Counted from the first letter of the stretch, positions 17,477-27,732 are shown. The stretch: 42,692 nt of DNA from Flavobacteriales bacterium (GCA_015665275.1 JADFAL010000007.1:168150-210841), one strand, 5' to 3'. A program made the numbers and translations. Notes: generated from the sequence alone by a model not told the origin.

Positions 17477-18106
17477 CTAGAGAATGTTATTAATGATATA
17501 GTGGATTATCGCTATTGACAGTGGTATGATTACCATGATCATTCCTAAAGTTTTTGCTTGAAAAATGTTGATAGCCGGGGTCTTTGTGTCAGGATGTTCA
17601 GCTGTATCTTCTTTGTATGATTTGAAACGAACTTGACGAATTGGAGGTGTTTCGCGATTGATAAAAACGAAGAACTCTGAATAATTCCCATACATCATTT
17701 GCCTTGGCGCCACATCCATTCTTGATTCATTTTCTGAAACCACGATATGCACAAAGCTACCGTCTTTGAATTTTAAAGTACATTTCTCTGGTATTCGTAA
17801 CTGCTCACTTACAAAGTCAACTTCGACGCTTTCAATGATCTTATTTTTAACTGAATACCACTCTTTTGTTGCGTCCACTTGACTGAAATTTTCATTACTA
17901 TCAAACAATTTGACAGCGTCATAAGGTGTATTGTGGAATTCTGGATGATGATTTCCGTTCCATCCCAAATGAATGAATGTTCCGTTCTTAAACTCAATTT
18001 CAATTCCTAAGTCAGTTTGGTGGAAGTCCTGATAGAAAAAGTTTGGATTAAAGTAATTGAGATTGAAGTACGTGACGCGAATGATTTGATCTGGGGGAGA
18101 GGGCAT
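17477..18106 (-). CDS. C-terminally membrane-anchored protein of unknown function
   Basis: The family was not recognised. The 209-residue product has a soluble N-terminal region with two similar beta-rich stretches, LGIEIEFKNGTFIHLGWNG (about residues 32-50) and CTLKFKDGSFVHIVVSE (about 110-126). Each has the pattern F-K-(N/D)-G-(T/S)-F-(I/V)-H, which suggests an internal duplication. Residues about 184-207 form one hydrophobic helix at the C-terminus, so the protein is probably tail-anchored facing the cytoplasm. There is no signal peptide. It converges with the GH113-like gene (11-base gap) and diverges from parE. Confidence 0.72.
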   Translation of the reverse strand: MPSPPDQIIRVTYFNLNYFNPNFFYQDFHQTDLGIEIEFKNGTFIHLGWNGNHHPEFHNTPYDAVKLFDSNENFSQVDATKEWYSVKNKIIESVEVDFVSEQLRIPEKCTLKFKDGSFVHIVVSENESRMDVAPRQMMYGNYSEFFVFINRETPPIRQVRFKSYKEDTAEHPDTKTPAINIFQAKTLGMIMVIIPLSIAIIHYIINNIL

Positions 18107-18410
18107 TTTTGAGTTATTAACTATTTAAAATACGGAATCTAAATGTGAATCAAAAGCATTTTTGAACTTTCAAAAACGCATTTTTGCGTTGAAGGTTTTT
18201 GGTCTTCAGTTGTAACTGTATGGCCAGTAATGCTTTAAAGTCACTCACTTAAAGCAAGGAAATTTTCTATACCCCCAAAAAAGCCCCTTCATTTACTCCT
18301 CAGTTTTCAACAGTGTTTTCCACCTCGATTGGTGGATAAAATCTCAGCGACCAGTGCGTTCTGCGACTTATTCTTAGCTAACTTTAAAGCTTGTCGAAAA
18401 GCACTTAACT
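18107..18410. other. Divergent intergenic region upstream of parE, with a hairpin
   Basis: This is a 304-base gap without an ORF. A hairpin at 18165-18197 has AACGCA/TGCGTT around a TTTT loop, extended by AACTTTC/GAAGGTT across a 3-base bulge, and is followed by TTT on the plus strand. It looks terminator-like for rightward transcription although no rightward gene ends nearby. A TAACTTTA close to 18380 is a weak parE -7 candidate. Confidence 0.5.
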
Positions 18411-20279
18411 ATGGCGGAAAATCAATATACGGAGGACAATATTCGTTCACTCGATTGGAAGGAGCATATCCGACTCCGACCGGGGATGTACATTGGTAAA
18501 TTGGGCGATGGATCGTCTGCAGATGATGGAATCTATATTCTAGTTAAAGAGGTAATGGATAACTGCATCGATGAATTTGTCATGGGAAATGGGAAGCGCA
18601 TTGATATTGTTGTGAAGGATGGCAAAGTTACTGCCCGCGATTTTGGCCGTGGAATTCCACTCGGGAAAGTACAGGAAGTGGTTTCTAAAATGAATACCGG
18701 AGCTAAGTACGATTCCAAAGCATTTAAGAAAGCAGTTGGATTGAACGGAGTGGGTACAAAGGCCGTAAATGCCTTGTCCAGTCATTTCATGATTTACTCG
18801 GTACGTAACGGTGAAAAGGCGCAAGTTTCCTTCTCACAAGGAAATGTGGTAGAAGAACTCAAGCGTTCAAAGTCAGATGAGCCTGATGGGACCTATGTAG
18901 AATTTATTCCAGACGATACTGTTTTCAAAAAGTATGCGTTCAAAACGGCGTATTTGGAGAAAATGATTTGGAACTACTGTTACCTGAATCGAGGATTGAC
19001 CATCAAGTTTAGCGGGAAAAACTTCCTTTCCAAGAACGGATTGAAAGACTTGTTGGAGAACAATATGGACGGTGATCCATTGTACCCAATCATTCATTTG
19101 GAAGGCGAAGATATCGAAGTAGCATTTACCCACGGGAAAACATATGGAGAGGATTACTACTCCTTTGTGAATGGTCAGCATACAACCCAAGGAGGTACGC
19201 ATCAAAGTGCCTTCAGAGAATCGGTAGCGAAGGTGATCAAAGATTTTTACGGTAAGAATTACGAGGCATCCGATATCCGACAATCGATTGTTGCAGCCGT
19301 TGCCGTGAAAGTGATTGAACCAGTTTTTGAATCGCAAACAAAAACAAAATTAGGATCGCTAGAAATTGAACCGGGAGGGGAGACCATGCGTACTTTTATC
19401 AATAACTTCCTCAAAGAAAAACTCGACAATTTCCTACACCGAAATCCAGAGGTAGTTGATATTCTTGAGAAGAAAATCAAGCAAAGCGAGAAGGAGCGTA
19501 AGGAACTTTCAGGGATTCGTAAAATTGCCCGAGATCGAGCGAAGAAAGCAAATCTACACAACAAGAAATTGCGCGATTGTCGTGTACATCTAACGGATCT
19601 TAAAAATGATCGCCGAGAAGAAACGACCCTCTTCATTACCGAGGGAGATTCAGCCAGTGGATCCATTACGAAATCACGTGATGTGAATACCCAAGCGGTT
19701 TTCTCATTGAAAGGAAAGCCACTCAATAGCTACGGGTTAACGAAGAAAGTAGTCTACGAAAACGAAGAGTTCAATCTTATTCAAGCCGCATTGAATATTG
19801 AAGACGATATGGACGATTTACGCTACAACAATATTGTAATCGCTACGGATGCCGATGTCGATGGAATGCACATTCGAATGCTGCTGTTGACATTCTTCCT
19901 TCAATTCTTTCCGGATTTGGTGAAACGCAACCACGTTTACGTGCTGCAAACACCTTTGTTCCGTGTTAGAAACAAGAAAAAAACCATTTATTGTTACTCT
20001 GAAGAAGAGCGCCGTTCAGCGATGGCAGAGCTCGGAAAGAATCCGGAGATTACCCGATTTAAGGGACTTGGGGAGATTTCACCAGACGAGTTCAAACATT
20101 TTATCGGAGAAGATATCCGATTGGAGCCTGTAATGCTCTCGAAAGAAGCTTCCATTGATTCGATTCTTTCCTACTATATGGGGAAAAACACACAACAACG
20201 TCAGGAGTTCATTATTGATAACCTGCGTGTGGAAGAAGCAGTGGATAATGACACAAACGAATTAGATAAAGCATCTTAA
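18411..20279 (+). CDS. parE: Topoisomerase IV-type subunit B
   Basis: This 622-residue ATPase subunit of a type IIA topoisomerase decatenates and relaxes DNA together with the next gene product. The GHKL ATPase signature has [17 protein letters not shown] and the [14 protein letters not shown] lid. The TOPRIM part has EGDSASG (411-417) and DADVDG (480-485), the Mg-binding Asp triad. The compact length and the adjacency to a subunit A gene match the second topoisomerase pair of Bacteroidota rather than the longer gyrB. A gyrase assignment cannot be wholly excluded. The stop lies 3 bases before the subunit A start. Confidence 0.92.
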   Translation: MAENQYTEDNIRSLDWKEHIRLRPGMYIGKLGDGSSADDGIYILVKEVMDNCIDEFVMGNGKRIDIVVKDGKVTARDFGRGIPLGKVQEVVSKMNTGAKYDSKAFKKAVGLNGVGTKAVNALSSHFMIYSVRNGEKAQVSFSQGNVVEELKRSKSDEPDGTYVEFIPDDTVFKKYAFKTAYLEKMIWNYCYLNRGLTIKFSGKNFLSKNGLKDLLENNMDGDPLYPIIHLEGEDIEVAFTHGKTYGEDYYSFVNGQHTTQGGTHQSAFRESVAKVIKDFYGKNYEASDIRQSIVAAVAVKVIEPVFESQTKTKLGSLEIEPGGETMRTFINNFLKEKLDNFLHRNPEVVDILEKKIKQSEKERKELSGIRKIARDRAKKANLHNKKLRDCRVHLTDLKNDRREETTLFITEGDSASGSITKSRDVNTQAVFSLKGKPLNSYGLTKKVVYENEEFNLIQAALNIEDDMDDLRYNNIVIATDADVDGMHIRMLLLTFFLQFFPDLVKRNHVYVLQTPLFRVRNKKKTIYCYSEEERRSAMAELGKNPEITRFKGLGEISPDEFKHFIGEDIRLEPVMLSKEASIDSILSYYMGKNTQQRQEFIIDNLRVEEAVDNDTNELDKAS

Positions 20280-20282
20280 AAT

Positions 20283-23006
20283 ATGGCTGACGAAGACGAA
20301 AAGCTAGACAACGAAGATTTGAATCCAGATGAGAATGACGAAGGTCAGGAAGGAAGTGATGACGGATCTGCGTTTGGTGATAAAGTAGTTGATGAGAATA
20401 TTATTCCGGTTGGCGGATTGTACGAAAATTGGTTCTTGGATTATGCTTCGTACGTAATACTTGAACGTGCTGTACCATCCCTTTACGATGGATTTAAACC
20501 CGTGCAACGACGGATCATGCATTCCATGAAGGAGATGGATGACGGTCGGTATAATAAGGTGGCGAACATTATCGGTAATACGATGAAATACCACCCGCAC
20601 GGTGATGCTTCCATTGGAGATGCGTTGGTGAATCTCGGACAAAAGGATCTCCTTATTGATTGTCAAGGAAACTGGGGAAACACACTCACAGGAGATAGTG
20701 CGGCTGCTCCGCGTTATATCGAGGCACGTGTTTCGAAATTCGCACAGCATGTAGTCTTCAATCCAAAAACAACGAACTGGCTAAAGAGTTACGATGGCCG
20801 AAATGACGAGCCCGATCAATTACCCGTAAAGTTTCCATTGCTTCTAGCACAAGGAGCAGAAGGAATTGCTGTAGGGATGGCGTGTAAAATCATGCCGCAC
20901 AACTTCGTGGAGCTTATAGAACAATCGATCAATCATTTACGAGGAAAGGGAGTGAAAATCTACCCAGATTTCCCGAATGGAGGTATGATTGATGTTTCCA
21001 ATTACAACGACGGATTACGAGGAGGAAAAATTCGTGTCCGTGCTAAAATCAAAAAGGAAAGCAACAAACTACTGGTGGTTACGGAAGTGCCATACGGTAC
21101 AACGACTTCCTTGATTGAGTCAATTCTTAAGGCGAACGACAAAGGCAAAATCAAGATTAAAAAGATTGAGGACAACACCGCGGCAACAGCTGAGGTGATG
21201 ATTCACTTGGCACCTGGCGTTTCTCCAGATAAAACATTGGATGCGCTGTATGCCTTTACGGATTGTGAAGTGTCCATTTCGCCAAACTCATCCGTAATTG
21301 ATGGTGACAAACCCCGATTCATGGGTGCGTCTCAAATTTTGAAAGTAAATACGGACACTACCGTAGAACTTTTGAAAAGAGAGTTGGAAATTCGTCTGAA
21401 AGAACTCGAGCAACAATGGCATATGTCCACCTTGGAGAAGATTTTCATCAACGAAGAGATGTACATCGAATTCAAGGAGTACAGCGACAGAGAAAACCTT
21501 TACGGATACCTCTACAAACGATTTAAGCCATTTAAGAAGCAGTTGATTCGAGAAATTGTCGACGAGGATCTTGAGCGCTTGACACGCATTCCAATGATTC
21601 GTATTACGCGTTTTGATAAGGACAAAGCCGACGAACAAATTGCGAAGATTGAAGCGGAAATGGGAGTGGTGAAAGAGAATCTTGCCAACCTCATCGATTA
21701 CGCAATTGACTATTACAAAGACCTCAAAAAACGCTTCGGAGAAGGGAAAGAACGCAAATGTGAAATCAAAACGTTTGATTCCATTAATGCCAATAAGGTA
21801 ATTATCGCCAATCGAAAATTCTATGTGGACTATGAAGAAGGGTTCATCGGTTATGGATTAAAAAAGGCGGAATACATTGCAGATTGTTCAGAAATCGATG
21901 ACGTAATTGTCTTTTTCTCCACCGGTAAAATGCTAGTAACTAAAATCTCCGACAAGAAGTTCGTAGGGAAAGGAATTATCTATGCCAATGTTTGGAAGCG
22001 AGGTGATACGCGAACGGTATATCACATGATGTATCAAGACGGTAAGGGCGGATCGACGATGATGAAGCGCTTCAACGTAAAGTCTATTACACGAGATACC
22101 GAATACGATCTTACTCGAGGAACGAAAGGTTCGAAGCTTCTCTACTTTAACGTTCACAAGAACGGAGAGCGCGAAGTGGTAACGGTGGTTCTGAGAGCAC
22201 GTCCTCATTTGAAACGTTTGAAATTTGATGTTGATTTGGGTGACCTGCTCATCAAGGGTCGTGGAGCAGGTGGGAATCGTGTTACGAAAGAAATCGTTTC
22301 GAAGATCGTTCAGAAAGAAGTTGGTGGATCTACACTGGCGGCCCGTAAAATCTGGTATGATGATGTTGTAGGACGTTTGAACGACGAAGGTCGAGGTAAA
22401 TTCCTTGGACAATTCAAGGGAGAAGACAAAATTCTTACGCTGTATAAAACGGGAGAATATCGATTGTCTGGTTTCGACTTGGCAACTCACTTCGACGACG
22501 ACATGATGCATATCGAAAAATGGCATCCAGCCCGACCAATTTCAACCGTGTATTATGATGCGGACAAGGAATTGCATTACGGGAAGAAATTCTTGTGTGA
22601 AGTGACTTCCGATAAGAAAGTAAGTTTCATTTCAGAAGGCGAAGGATCAACAATGGACGCCGTTTCAACGGCATTCAAACCAAGATTCCGTGTGGTCTAT
22701 AACAAACTGCTTAAAGCAACAAAGAATCTACCAGACACCATTTTAGAATTCGAAGAGTTCATCGATGTGAAGGGTATGAAAGCGCAGGGAAATCAGGTGA
22801 CTAAGCTTAAGGTGAAGGAAATTATTCTGGATCACGCTATTGAAGGCGATGAGCCCTGGCCTGAAGTGGAGAAGGAGGAAGTGAAGCCAGAGGCAATGGA
22901 ACAGACAGAAGAAATTGAAGGAGCTGAAGACGAAAAGCCGCAAAAAATGGAATGGGATGTCTCGAAAGATGAAGAAGAAGATCCCAAACAGGAGAAGTTG
23001 TTTTAA
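20283..23006 (+). CDS. parC: Topoisomerase IV-type subunit A
   Basis: This 907-residue DNA-breakage subunit is the partner of parE just upstream. It opens with an acidic tail (about residues 1-40) and then the winged-helix breakage domain with YASYVILERAVPSLYDG and KPVQRRI. The catalytic Tyr is Y145 in AAPRYIE. The C-terminal part contains beta-pinwheel-like repeats and ends in a second very acidic tail. Quinolone-region residues near the start (PHGDASIGDAL) look ordinary. The 3-base gap to parE means co-transcription and probable coupling. No terminator is evident after the stop. Confidence 0.92.
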   Translation: MADEDEKLDNEDLNPDENDEGQEGSDDGSAFGDKVVDENIIPVGGLYENWFLDYASYVILERAVPSLYDGFKPVQRRIMHSMKEMDDGRYNKVANIIGNTMKYHPHGDASIGDALVNLGQKDLLIDCQGNWGNTLTGDSAAAPRYIEARVSKFAQHVVFNPKTTNWLKSYDGRNDEPDQLPVKFPLLLAQGAEGIAVGMACKIMPHNFVELIEQSINHLRGKGVKIYPDFPNGGMIDVSNYNDGLRGGKIRVRAKIKKESNKLLVVTEVPYGTTTSLIESILKANDKGKIKIKKIEDNTAATAEVMIHLAPGVSPDKTLDALYAFTDCEVSISPNSSVIDGDKPRFMGASQILKVNTDTTVELLKRELEIRLKELEQQWHMSTLEKIFINEEMYIEFKEYSDRENLYGYLYKRFKPFKKQLIREIVDEDLERLTRIPMIRITRFDKDKADEQIAKIEAEMGVVKENLANLIDYAIDYYKDLKKRFGEGKERKCEIKTFDSINANKVIIANRKFYVDYEEGFIGYGLKKAEYIADCSEIDDVIVFFSTGKMLVTKISDKKFVGKGIIYANVWKRGDTRTVYHMMYQDGKGGSTMMKRFNVKSITRDTEYDLTRGTKGSKLLYFNVHKNGEREVVTVVLRARPHLKRLKFDVDLGDLLIKGRGAGGNRVTKEIVSKIVQKEVGGSTLAARKIWYDDVVGRLNDEGRGKFLGQFKGEDKILTLYKTGEYRLSGFDLATHFDDDMMHIEKWHPARPISTVYYDADKELHYGKKFLCEVTSDKKVSFISEGEGSTMDAVSTAFKPRFRVVYNKLLKATKNLPDTILEFEEFIDVKGMKAQGNQVTKLKVKEIILDHAIEGDEPWPEVEKEEVKPEAMEQTEEIEGAEDEKPQKMEWDVSKDEEEDPKQEKLF

Positions 23007-23149
23007 CTAAGTATTTGTCACAACTTACTGATTAGTAGGTGCATGCGTTTTACTGATTAAATGCATAAACATAATCTTATCCTTCTTTCGTGATACGTGT
23101 GGAATAGTTATAGGTATCTTGCCCGCCGATAACCTAAATTATATTACAC

Positions 23150-24763
23150 ATGTTAAGAACAATTTTATTTTCATTACCGCTATTACTAATCGGCTTTTCA
23201 GTAAGTGCTCAAGAACTGGACATCGACTGGGGAGAAGAGTTTGATAGCAAATCAGAAATTCAGAAAATTCTGGGATTATCCTCGGATGGGACATTGGTAG
23301 CCTATTCCATTAAAGGAAAGAATCGTTACATTGAAACGTATGCCGAAAACACAATGAAACTTACCAATACTGCTGACTACGAACTTCCAGATCTTGGCGG
23401 AAAAGTCAACGGAATGCTCAATGTAGCTTTAATTGGTAATGAAGTGAATATGCTTTTATATTCATACAGCAAGAAAACGCGCTCCTTCAAATTGTACGTT
23501 CAGACGCTTGAAATTAACGGAAAAGAAAAGAGTGCACCCAAAGAAATTTATGATTCTGGAGCATCTGACGAAAAAGCCAAAGATGCGAAGGTAGACTTGG
23601 TATTCTCGCCTGACAATACAAAAGCAGTGGTATTCTTCGACAGAAGCGACCGCGATCGTTTAACGTTCTCTTCTGACAACTTAGTAATTAACTTAGAAGG
23701 AGAATTGAGCGTTGTAAGTACATCGAAATTCGAATTCGAGATTCGTAGTGACAAGTCGGAGAACGTTACCCACAAAGCATACCATCAAGTAGAAAATGAC
23801 GGATCGTTTACCATTGTTCGTGAGAAATTAGAATCGAAAATTCTGAAAATTCTTGATTTCGGATTGGAAGTTGGACGTTATGATAGCAATGGAGAATTGC
23901 TTGGTGAGTCAGAGATTAAGAAGGACGGAATGATTTTCATGTCACCGACAATGATCACTAGCAACGGTCAAACGAAAATGGTTGGATACTACATGAACAA
24001 CAAAAAAGGGAGTTCCCTTATCTCTGGATACAGCGGTATGTTCGTAGCAGATTTCTCTTCGGAAATGGAAATGTTGAACATGCAGACGAATGAATTTTCT
24101 TATGATTTCATGAGAAACGTTTACGGTAAGCGTTATGTAGCGCGAATGGAGGACAAAGGGAAAGAAATCCGTGTTCCTGTGCAGTACACAATGAACGATA
24201 TCTTCATTCACGAAGACGGCTCCATGACAGTTTTGTCGGAATTTTTCCAGCAAGTTAGTACTACAGAGCGTGGTCAAACAACGACAACAACAACGTACGG
24301 ATCTATTTTGTACTTCAAGCTAGATGCGGAAGGAGAATTGGTAGCAAGCGACGCTATTCGTAAGTTGCAACGAAGCTCCACTTCAACTATTGGGATCGGA
24401 ATTGGTTTTGGCGGAGCAATGATGTTCGCATCGATTGAATTGCCCGATAAAATGATGAAGTACTGGTCATACGCTGCATCAATGAAAGACGATGTTTTGT
24501 ACGTGGTGTTCAACGATCACTTTAAAAATGAAGATGACGGCGAAGATGAATTGAAGCGCGCACTTGCGAACCCTAAGAAAGGAATTCCTTACCTCACGAC
24601 GATTGATACAGATGGATCGTTCAATAAGAAAGCGATGGTTGATTCTGGTGATTCAGAAACGTATTTGGTACCTCAGGTAACATATGGAATGGAAGAATCT
24701 CAGTTCATTATTTGGGGAATCTGGAGAAAAGCGAACAAATTTGGGGTAGCGTCAATCGACTAA
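23150..24763 (+). CDS. Secreted protein of unknown function
   Basis: This 537-residue protein has a Sec signal peptide ending SVSAQ (about residues 1-20). No domain was recognised. The mature part is beta-rich with many short charged strands and alternating hydrophobics (for example SYSKKTRSFKLYVQTLEI and YGSILYFKLDAEGELVASD), which would suit a beta-propeller-like fold, an inference. Two glycine-rich hydrophobic stretches lie near residues 405-430 (IGIGIGFGGAMMF). The C-terminus does not carry an evident type IX secretion domain, so it is probably periplasmic. It stands alone, 143 bases after parC and before a terminator. Confidence 0.78.
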   Translation: MLRTILFSLPLLLIGFSVSAQELDIDWGEEFDSKSEIQKILGLSSDGTLVAYSIKGKNRYIETYAENTMKLTNTADYELPDLGGKVNGMLNVALIGNEVNMLLYSYSKKTRSFKLYVQTLEINGKEKSAPKEIYDSGASDEKAKDAKVDLVFSPDNTKAVVFFDRSDRDRLTFSSDNLVINLEGELSVVSTSKFEFEIRSDKSENVTHKAYHQVENDGSFTIVREKLESKILKILDFGLEVGRYDSNGELLGESEIKKDGMIFMSPTMITSNGQTKMVGYYMNNKKGSSLISGYSGMFVADFSSEMEMLNMQTNEFSYDFMRNVYGKRYVARMEDKGKEIRVPVQYTMNDIFIHEDGSMTVLSEFFQQVSTTERGQTTTTTTYGSILYFKLDAEGELVASDAIRKLQRSSTSTIGIGIGFGGAMMFASIELPDKMMKYWSYAASMKDDVLYVVFNDHFKNEDDGEDELKRALANPKKGIPYLTTIDTDGSFNKKAMVDSGDSETYLVPQVTYGMEESQFIIWGIWRKANKFGVASID

Positions 24764-24783
24764 TCCTACATTTAGAAATTATG

Positions 24784-24811
24784 AAAGGCTCCTGATTTAG
24801 GGGCCTTTTTT
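24784..24811 (+). terminator. Intrinsic terminator
   Basis: AAAGGCTCCT (24784-24793) pairs with AGGGGCCTTT (24799-24808), with one T-G wobble and a 5-base loop, then a T-run. It ends the secreted-protein gene. The opposing gene's 3' end lies 31 bases beyond. Confidence 0.88.
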
Positions 24812-24841
24812 GCGCCTTGTTGTTTTGAACTACCGGAACGG

Positions 24842-25210
24842 TTAACGACGATTCCACTTTGATCGTTCAATATTTCCTCCTTTGTTTGTGCGTCTAACCG
24901 CGATCATAGCTGAGCCGCTAAAGATCAAAATGTACGTTAGAATACCGCGAATCCCTATAAAAAGTAGTACCAATCCTATGGTGCCTAGAACGAATCCAGC
25001 AATCATTATTGGAGGGGGACCAAACTTTTTCTTTTGGTACGTTGCGATTACCGAATCCTCAATTTCTCGCATCATAATGGACACCTTCTCTTTGGAATAT
25101 CCTTTGGCAATCAATTCTTTGCGAATCGCAGAATAATCTTCTCCGTTTCGTTTTCTTTCGATGTAGAACTGAATTTCTTCGTCCTCGGTTAAGGTTTCGT
25201 CCAGAAGCAT
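24842..25210 (-). CDS. Small two-helix membrane protein with N-terminal charged domain
   Basis: The family was not recognised. The 122-residue product has an N-terminal soluble helical region (DEEIQFYIERKRNGEDYSA, then LIAKGYSKEKVSIMM). This resembles short DNA-recombination-regulator-like or SHOCT-like helices in which a Gly-Tyr turn is conserved. Two transmembrane helices at about residues 66-85 and 87-102 follow, then a basic tail. Its ATG directly abuts the stop codon of the alpha/beta hydrolase gene upstream, so the two are one transcription unit. Confidence 0.72.
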   Translation of the reverse strand: MLLDETLTEDEEIQFYIERKRNGEDYSAIRKELIAKGYSKEKVSIMMREIEDSVIATYQKKKFGPPPIMIAGFVLGTIGLVLLFIGIRGILTYILIFSGSAMIAVRRTNKGGNIERSKWNRR

Positions 25211-25879
25211 TTAGTTCGATTTTGCTTTTAAAATTCGGTGCAGAAATTGGGATATTTCGTCGCCCTGAGTATATACGGTGAAATGTCCACCATCTGTTTC
25301 TAGATCGACCTTTTCAGGGGCTGAGATCATTTTGTCATTGCGTCCATGAATATAAATGGCGCCTTTTATTTCTTCTGAATTCCATTGCAGTAAAGCACCC
25401 GTCGCCCATCGTAGAAATTTAGGATCTGTATCCCTAAGAATTGCTCTCAATAAGTGTTTGTCTTCTTTTGTTTTGGCACCAAAGAGAGCATTGCTGATTG
25501 GAGAGAAAAATACTGCAATTGACGGGTGCAACAGACGATTCAATCCTAGCTTCCCAGGAACTTTGAGGAACGACCTTAGGTGGTTTGGTTCATGAGTGCT
25601 GGAAATTAGAATAAGATGTCGGGGTGCCGAAATTTTGGACCATTCCTGCGCGATCATACCGCCAAACGAAACGCCAATTATGGAATAATTGCAGTCAGGT
25701 TGCGTTTGATCGTACAGTCGCTTAGCATACGTTTGAAGGGATTCTCCCTTTTCAGCGGGAATCCACGGAACATGAATCAACTCAGCATCGGCAATCGTAA
25801 TGCGCAGGAAGGCACGATGATCCACGCCAAGTCCACTAATACAATAAATTTTTCGTTGATAAGTAGGGGCTTCCGACAC
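25211..25879 (-). CDS. Alpha/beta hydrolase
   Basis: This is a 222-residue cytoplasmic alpha/beta-hydrolase-fold protein. The nucleophile elbow GVSFGGM holds the candidate catalytic Ser, HGRNDKMI carries the acid loop (Asp), and DGGHF supplies the His. An oxyanion-hole block, YCISGLGVDHRAF, lies at the N-terminus. The substrate is unknown. The start is GTG at 25877-25879 on the minus strand; no better-placed ATG was found. It is followed without a gap by the small membrane protein gene. Confidence 0.85.
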   Translation of the reverse strand: MSEAPTYQRKIYCISGLGVDHRAFLRITIADAELIHVPWIPAEKGESLQTYAKRLYDQTQPDCNYSIIGVSFGGMIAQEWSKISAPRHLILISSTHEPNHLRSFLKVPGKLGLNRLLHPSIAVFFSPISNALFGAKTKEDKHLLRAILRDTDPKFLRWATGALLQWNSEEIKGAIYIHGRNDKMISAPEKVDLETDGGHFTVYTQGDEISQFLHRILKAKSN

Positions 25880-25911
25880 GGATCAATAGTGCAATTAATA
25901 AAAGGAGAGAT

Positions 25912-26247
25912 TTAAATCTCAATCATTTTCTGAACGAAAGCTCCTATTTCTTTTTCTACCGCTTTTTGCTTCGGTTGGAATGCAGCAAGATAAACGATGA
26001 ATGGAATCAGGATTCCTAGTAGTAAGAAACTAAATACAAAGAGCATTTGACCGCCCATAGTTGGGAATGCCGCACCAATTTGCACACGATTTTTATAGAC
26101 TATAATATTAGCCCCGGCAACATTTGACCTTTTGGCAACCAACATTTTTTTGTTGCGCTTAATAATAGTCATGTCAGGGAATTCGGCTTCTAGTTTGGCT
26201 TTCAGGTCATCTGTTTGAATGGACCCTTCGGGAATTTTTACTTTCAT
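25912..26247 (-). CDS. Small single-span membrane protein of unknown function
   Basis: The 111-residue protein has a soluble N-terminal domain (about residues 1-65) with a pattern KAKLEAEFPDMTIIKRNKK and a beta hairpin, IIVYKNRVQIGAAFP. One transmembrane helix follows at about residues 70-90 (LFVFSFLLLGILIPFIVYL), and then a short cytoplasmic helix. The family was not recognised. It lies upstream of the alpha/beta hydrolase gene with a 32-base gap and could share its transcript. It diverges from the ornithine aminotransferase promoter. Confidence 0.72.
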   Translation of the reverse strand: MKVKIPEGSIQTDDLKAKLEAEFPDMTIIKRNKKMLVAKRSNVAGANIIVYKNRVQIGAAFPTMGGQMLFVFSFLLLGILIPFIVYLAAFQPKQKAVEKEIGAFVQKMIEI

Positions 26248-26307
26248 AGTAGGTGTTTTGTAGTTGCTATTAGTTTCGATTTCAAAATAGCATTAATTGC
26301 GCTTAAA

Positions 26308-26338
26308 TTGGCTTTCTCGGTCCAAAAAATTATTTTTG
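26308..26338 (+). promoter_or_regulatory. Promoter for ornithine aminotransferase
   Basis: TTG at 26308-26310 and TATTTTTG at 26331-26338 are separated by 20 bases, the best -33/-7 pair in the window. Transcription should begin near 26343-26346. This leaves a leader of about 50 bases that contains a short upstream ORF. Confidence 0.65.
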
Positions 26339-26362
26339 TTTCGCTCGGATGATTTCTCTCCT

Positions 26363-26398
26363 ATGAATGAGGAAAGGATTAGGCGTTCTCCGGGATGA
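26363..26398 (+). CDS. 11-codon upstream ORF overlapping the rocD start
   Basis: ATG at 26363 opens an 11-codon frame, [11 protein letters not shown], whose TGA (26396-26398) overlaps the ATG at 26395 as ATGA. Three of its 11 codons are Arg (AGG, AGG, CGT). It lies inside the predicted leader. It could couple or tune translation of the aminotransferase gene, but such short frames also arise by chance. If the real rocD start is ATG 26425 or 26437, the overlap would not matter. Confidence 0.3.
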   Translation: MNEERIRRSPG

Positions 26399-27711
26399 AC
26401 GCACATTTCAAAACATCATTAAACATGAATGTTACTATGGATAAATTGACATCAAAAGACTTGATGCAAATGGAAGACAAGCACGGAGCTCACAACTATC
26501 ATCCGCTCGGTGTTGTTTTGGAACGAGGAGAAGGCGTTCACGTATGGGACGTTGAAGGGAAGAAGTACTACGATTTCTTGTCAGCATACTCTGCAGTAAA
26601 TCAAGGACATTGCCATCCAAAAATTGTGGATGCAATGGTAGAACAAGCAAAAACGTTGACATTAACGTCACGTGCTTTCCACAACGACGCACTAGGACCT
26701 TACGAGAAATTCGTTACTGAGTATTTTGGATACGACAAAGTATTGCCGATGAATACAGGGGCGGAAGCCGTAGAAACTGCAATTAAATTGTGTCGTAAAT
26801 GGGGATACGAAGTAAAACGAGTTCCTGAAAATACAGCACAAATTATCGTTTGTGATAACAACTTCCACGGAAGAACAACAACAATTGTTTCGTTCTCTAA
26901 CGACCCTGTGGCAAGCAAAAATTTCGGACCGTATACACCAGGATTTATTCGAATTCCTTACAACGATACAGCAGCTCTGGAAGATGCTTTGAAGAACAAC
27001 GATAACGTTGTAGGATTTTTAGTAGAGCCCATTCAAGGGGAGGCTGGTGTATTTGTTCCAGACGCAGGATATATTGAAAAAGCACAACAATTGTGTTCAG
27101 AAGCTGGAGCCTTATTCATTGCGGATGAGGTACAAACTGGAATTGCAAGAACAGGTTCATTGTTGGCTGTTTGTGGTGATTGTAGCTGTGGAAACACATG
27201 TGAGAAAGATCCAAATTCTTACGTGAGGGCAGATATCTTAATTCTTGGAAAAGCAATTTCAGGAGGAGCGTATCCAGTTTCGGCTGTGTTAGCGGATAAC
27301 GAAATTATGAACGTGATTAAGCCAGGACAGCACGGTTCCACTTTCGGAGGGAATCCAGTTGCGGCGAAGGTAGCGATTGCGGCTTTGGAAGTAGTTCGTG
27401 ATGAAGAATTGGCAGCGAATGCACGTCGTTTGGGTGAACTTTTCCGCAATGAAATGCAGCGTATTATCGACAACACAGATCTTGTAGTGAAAGTACGTGG
27501 TCGCGGTCTATTGAATGCGATTATTGTGAATGATACAGAGGAGAGCGATACGGCTTGGAATCTTTGTGTCGCATTAATGGAAAATGGTCTCTTGGCTAAA
27601 CCGACACACGGAAACATTATTCGATTTGCACCACCGTTGGTAATGACGGAAACGCAATTGATGGAATGTGTAGCAATCATCGAAAAAACGATTAACGCTT
27701 TCGAGAAGTAG
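26395..27711 (+). CDS. rocD: Ornithine aminotransferase
   Basis: This PLP enzyme transfers the delta-amino group of ornithine to 2-oxoglutarate, giving glutamate semialdehyde (arginine/proline metabolism). The class III aminotransferase pattern is clear: [40 protein letters not shown]-like [25 protein letters not shown] and the PLP lysine K286 in [12 protein letters not shown]. There is a Cys-rich insert ([13 protein letters not shown]) between the Asp motif and the Lys, about residues 260-275. Counted from 26395 the protein is 438 residues. ATG 26425 or 26437 would better match family N-termini, so the first 10-14 residues are uncertain. Confidence 0.95.
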   Translation: MNAHFKTSLNMNVTMDKLTSKDLMQMEDKHGAHNYHPLGVVLERGEGVHVWDVEGKKYYDFLSAYSAVNQGHCHPKIVDAMVEQAKTLTLTSRAFHNDALGPYEKFVTEYFGYDKVLPMNTGAEAVETAIKLCRKWGYEVKRVPENTAQIIVCDNNFHGRTTTIVSFSNDPVASKNFGPYTPGFIRIPYNDTAALEDALKNNDNVVGFLVEPIQGEAGVFVPDAGYIEKAQQLCSEAGALFIADEVQTGIARTGSLLAVCGDCSCGNTCEKDPNSYVRADILILGKAISGGAYPVSAVLADNEIMNVIKPGQHGSTFGGNPVAAKVAIAALEVVRDEELAANARRLGELFRNEMQRIIDNTDLVVKVRGRGLLNAIIVNDTEESDTAWNLCVALMENGLLAKPTHGNIIRFAPPLVMTETQLMECVAIIEKTINAFEK

Positions 27712-27732
27712 TAGACTTCCTAAAATAAGACT

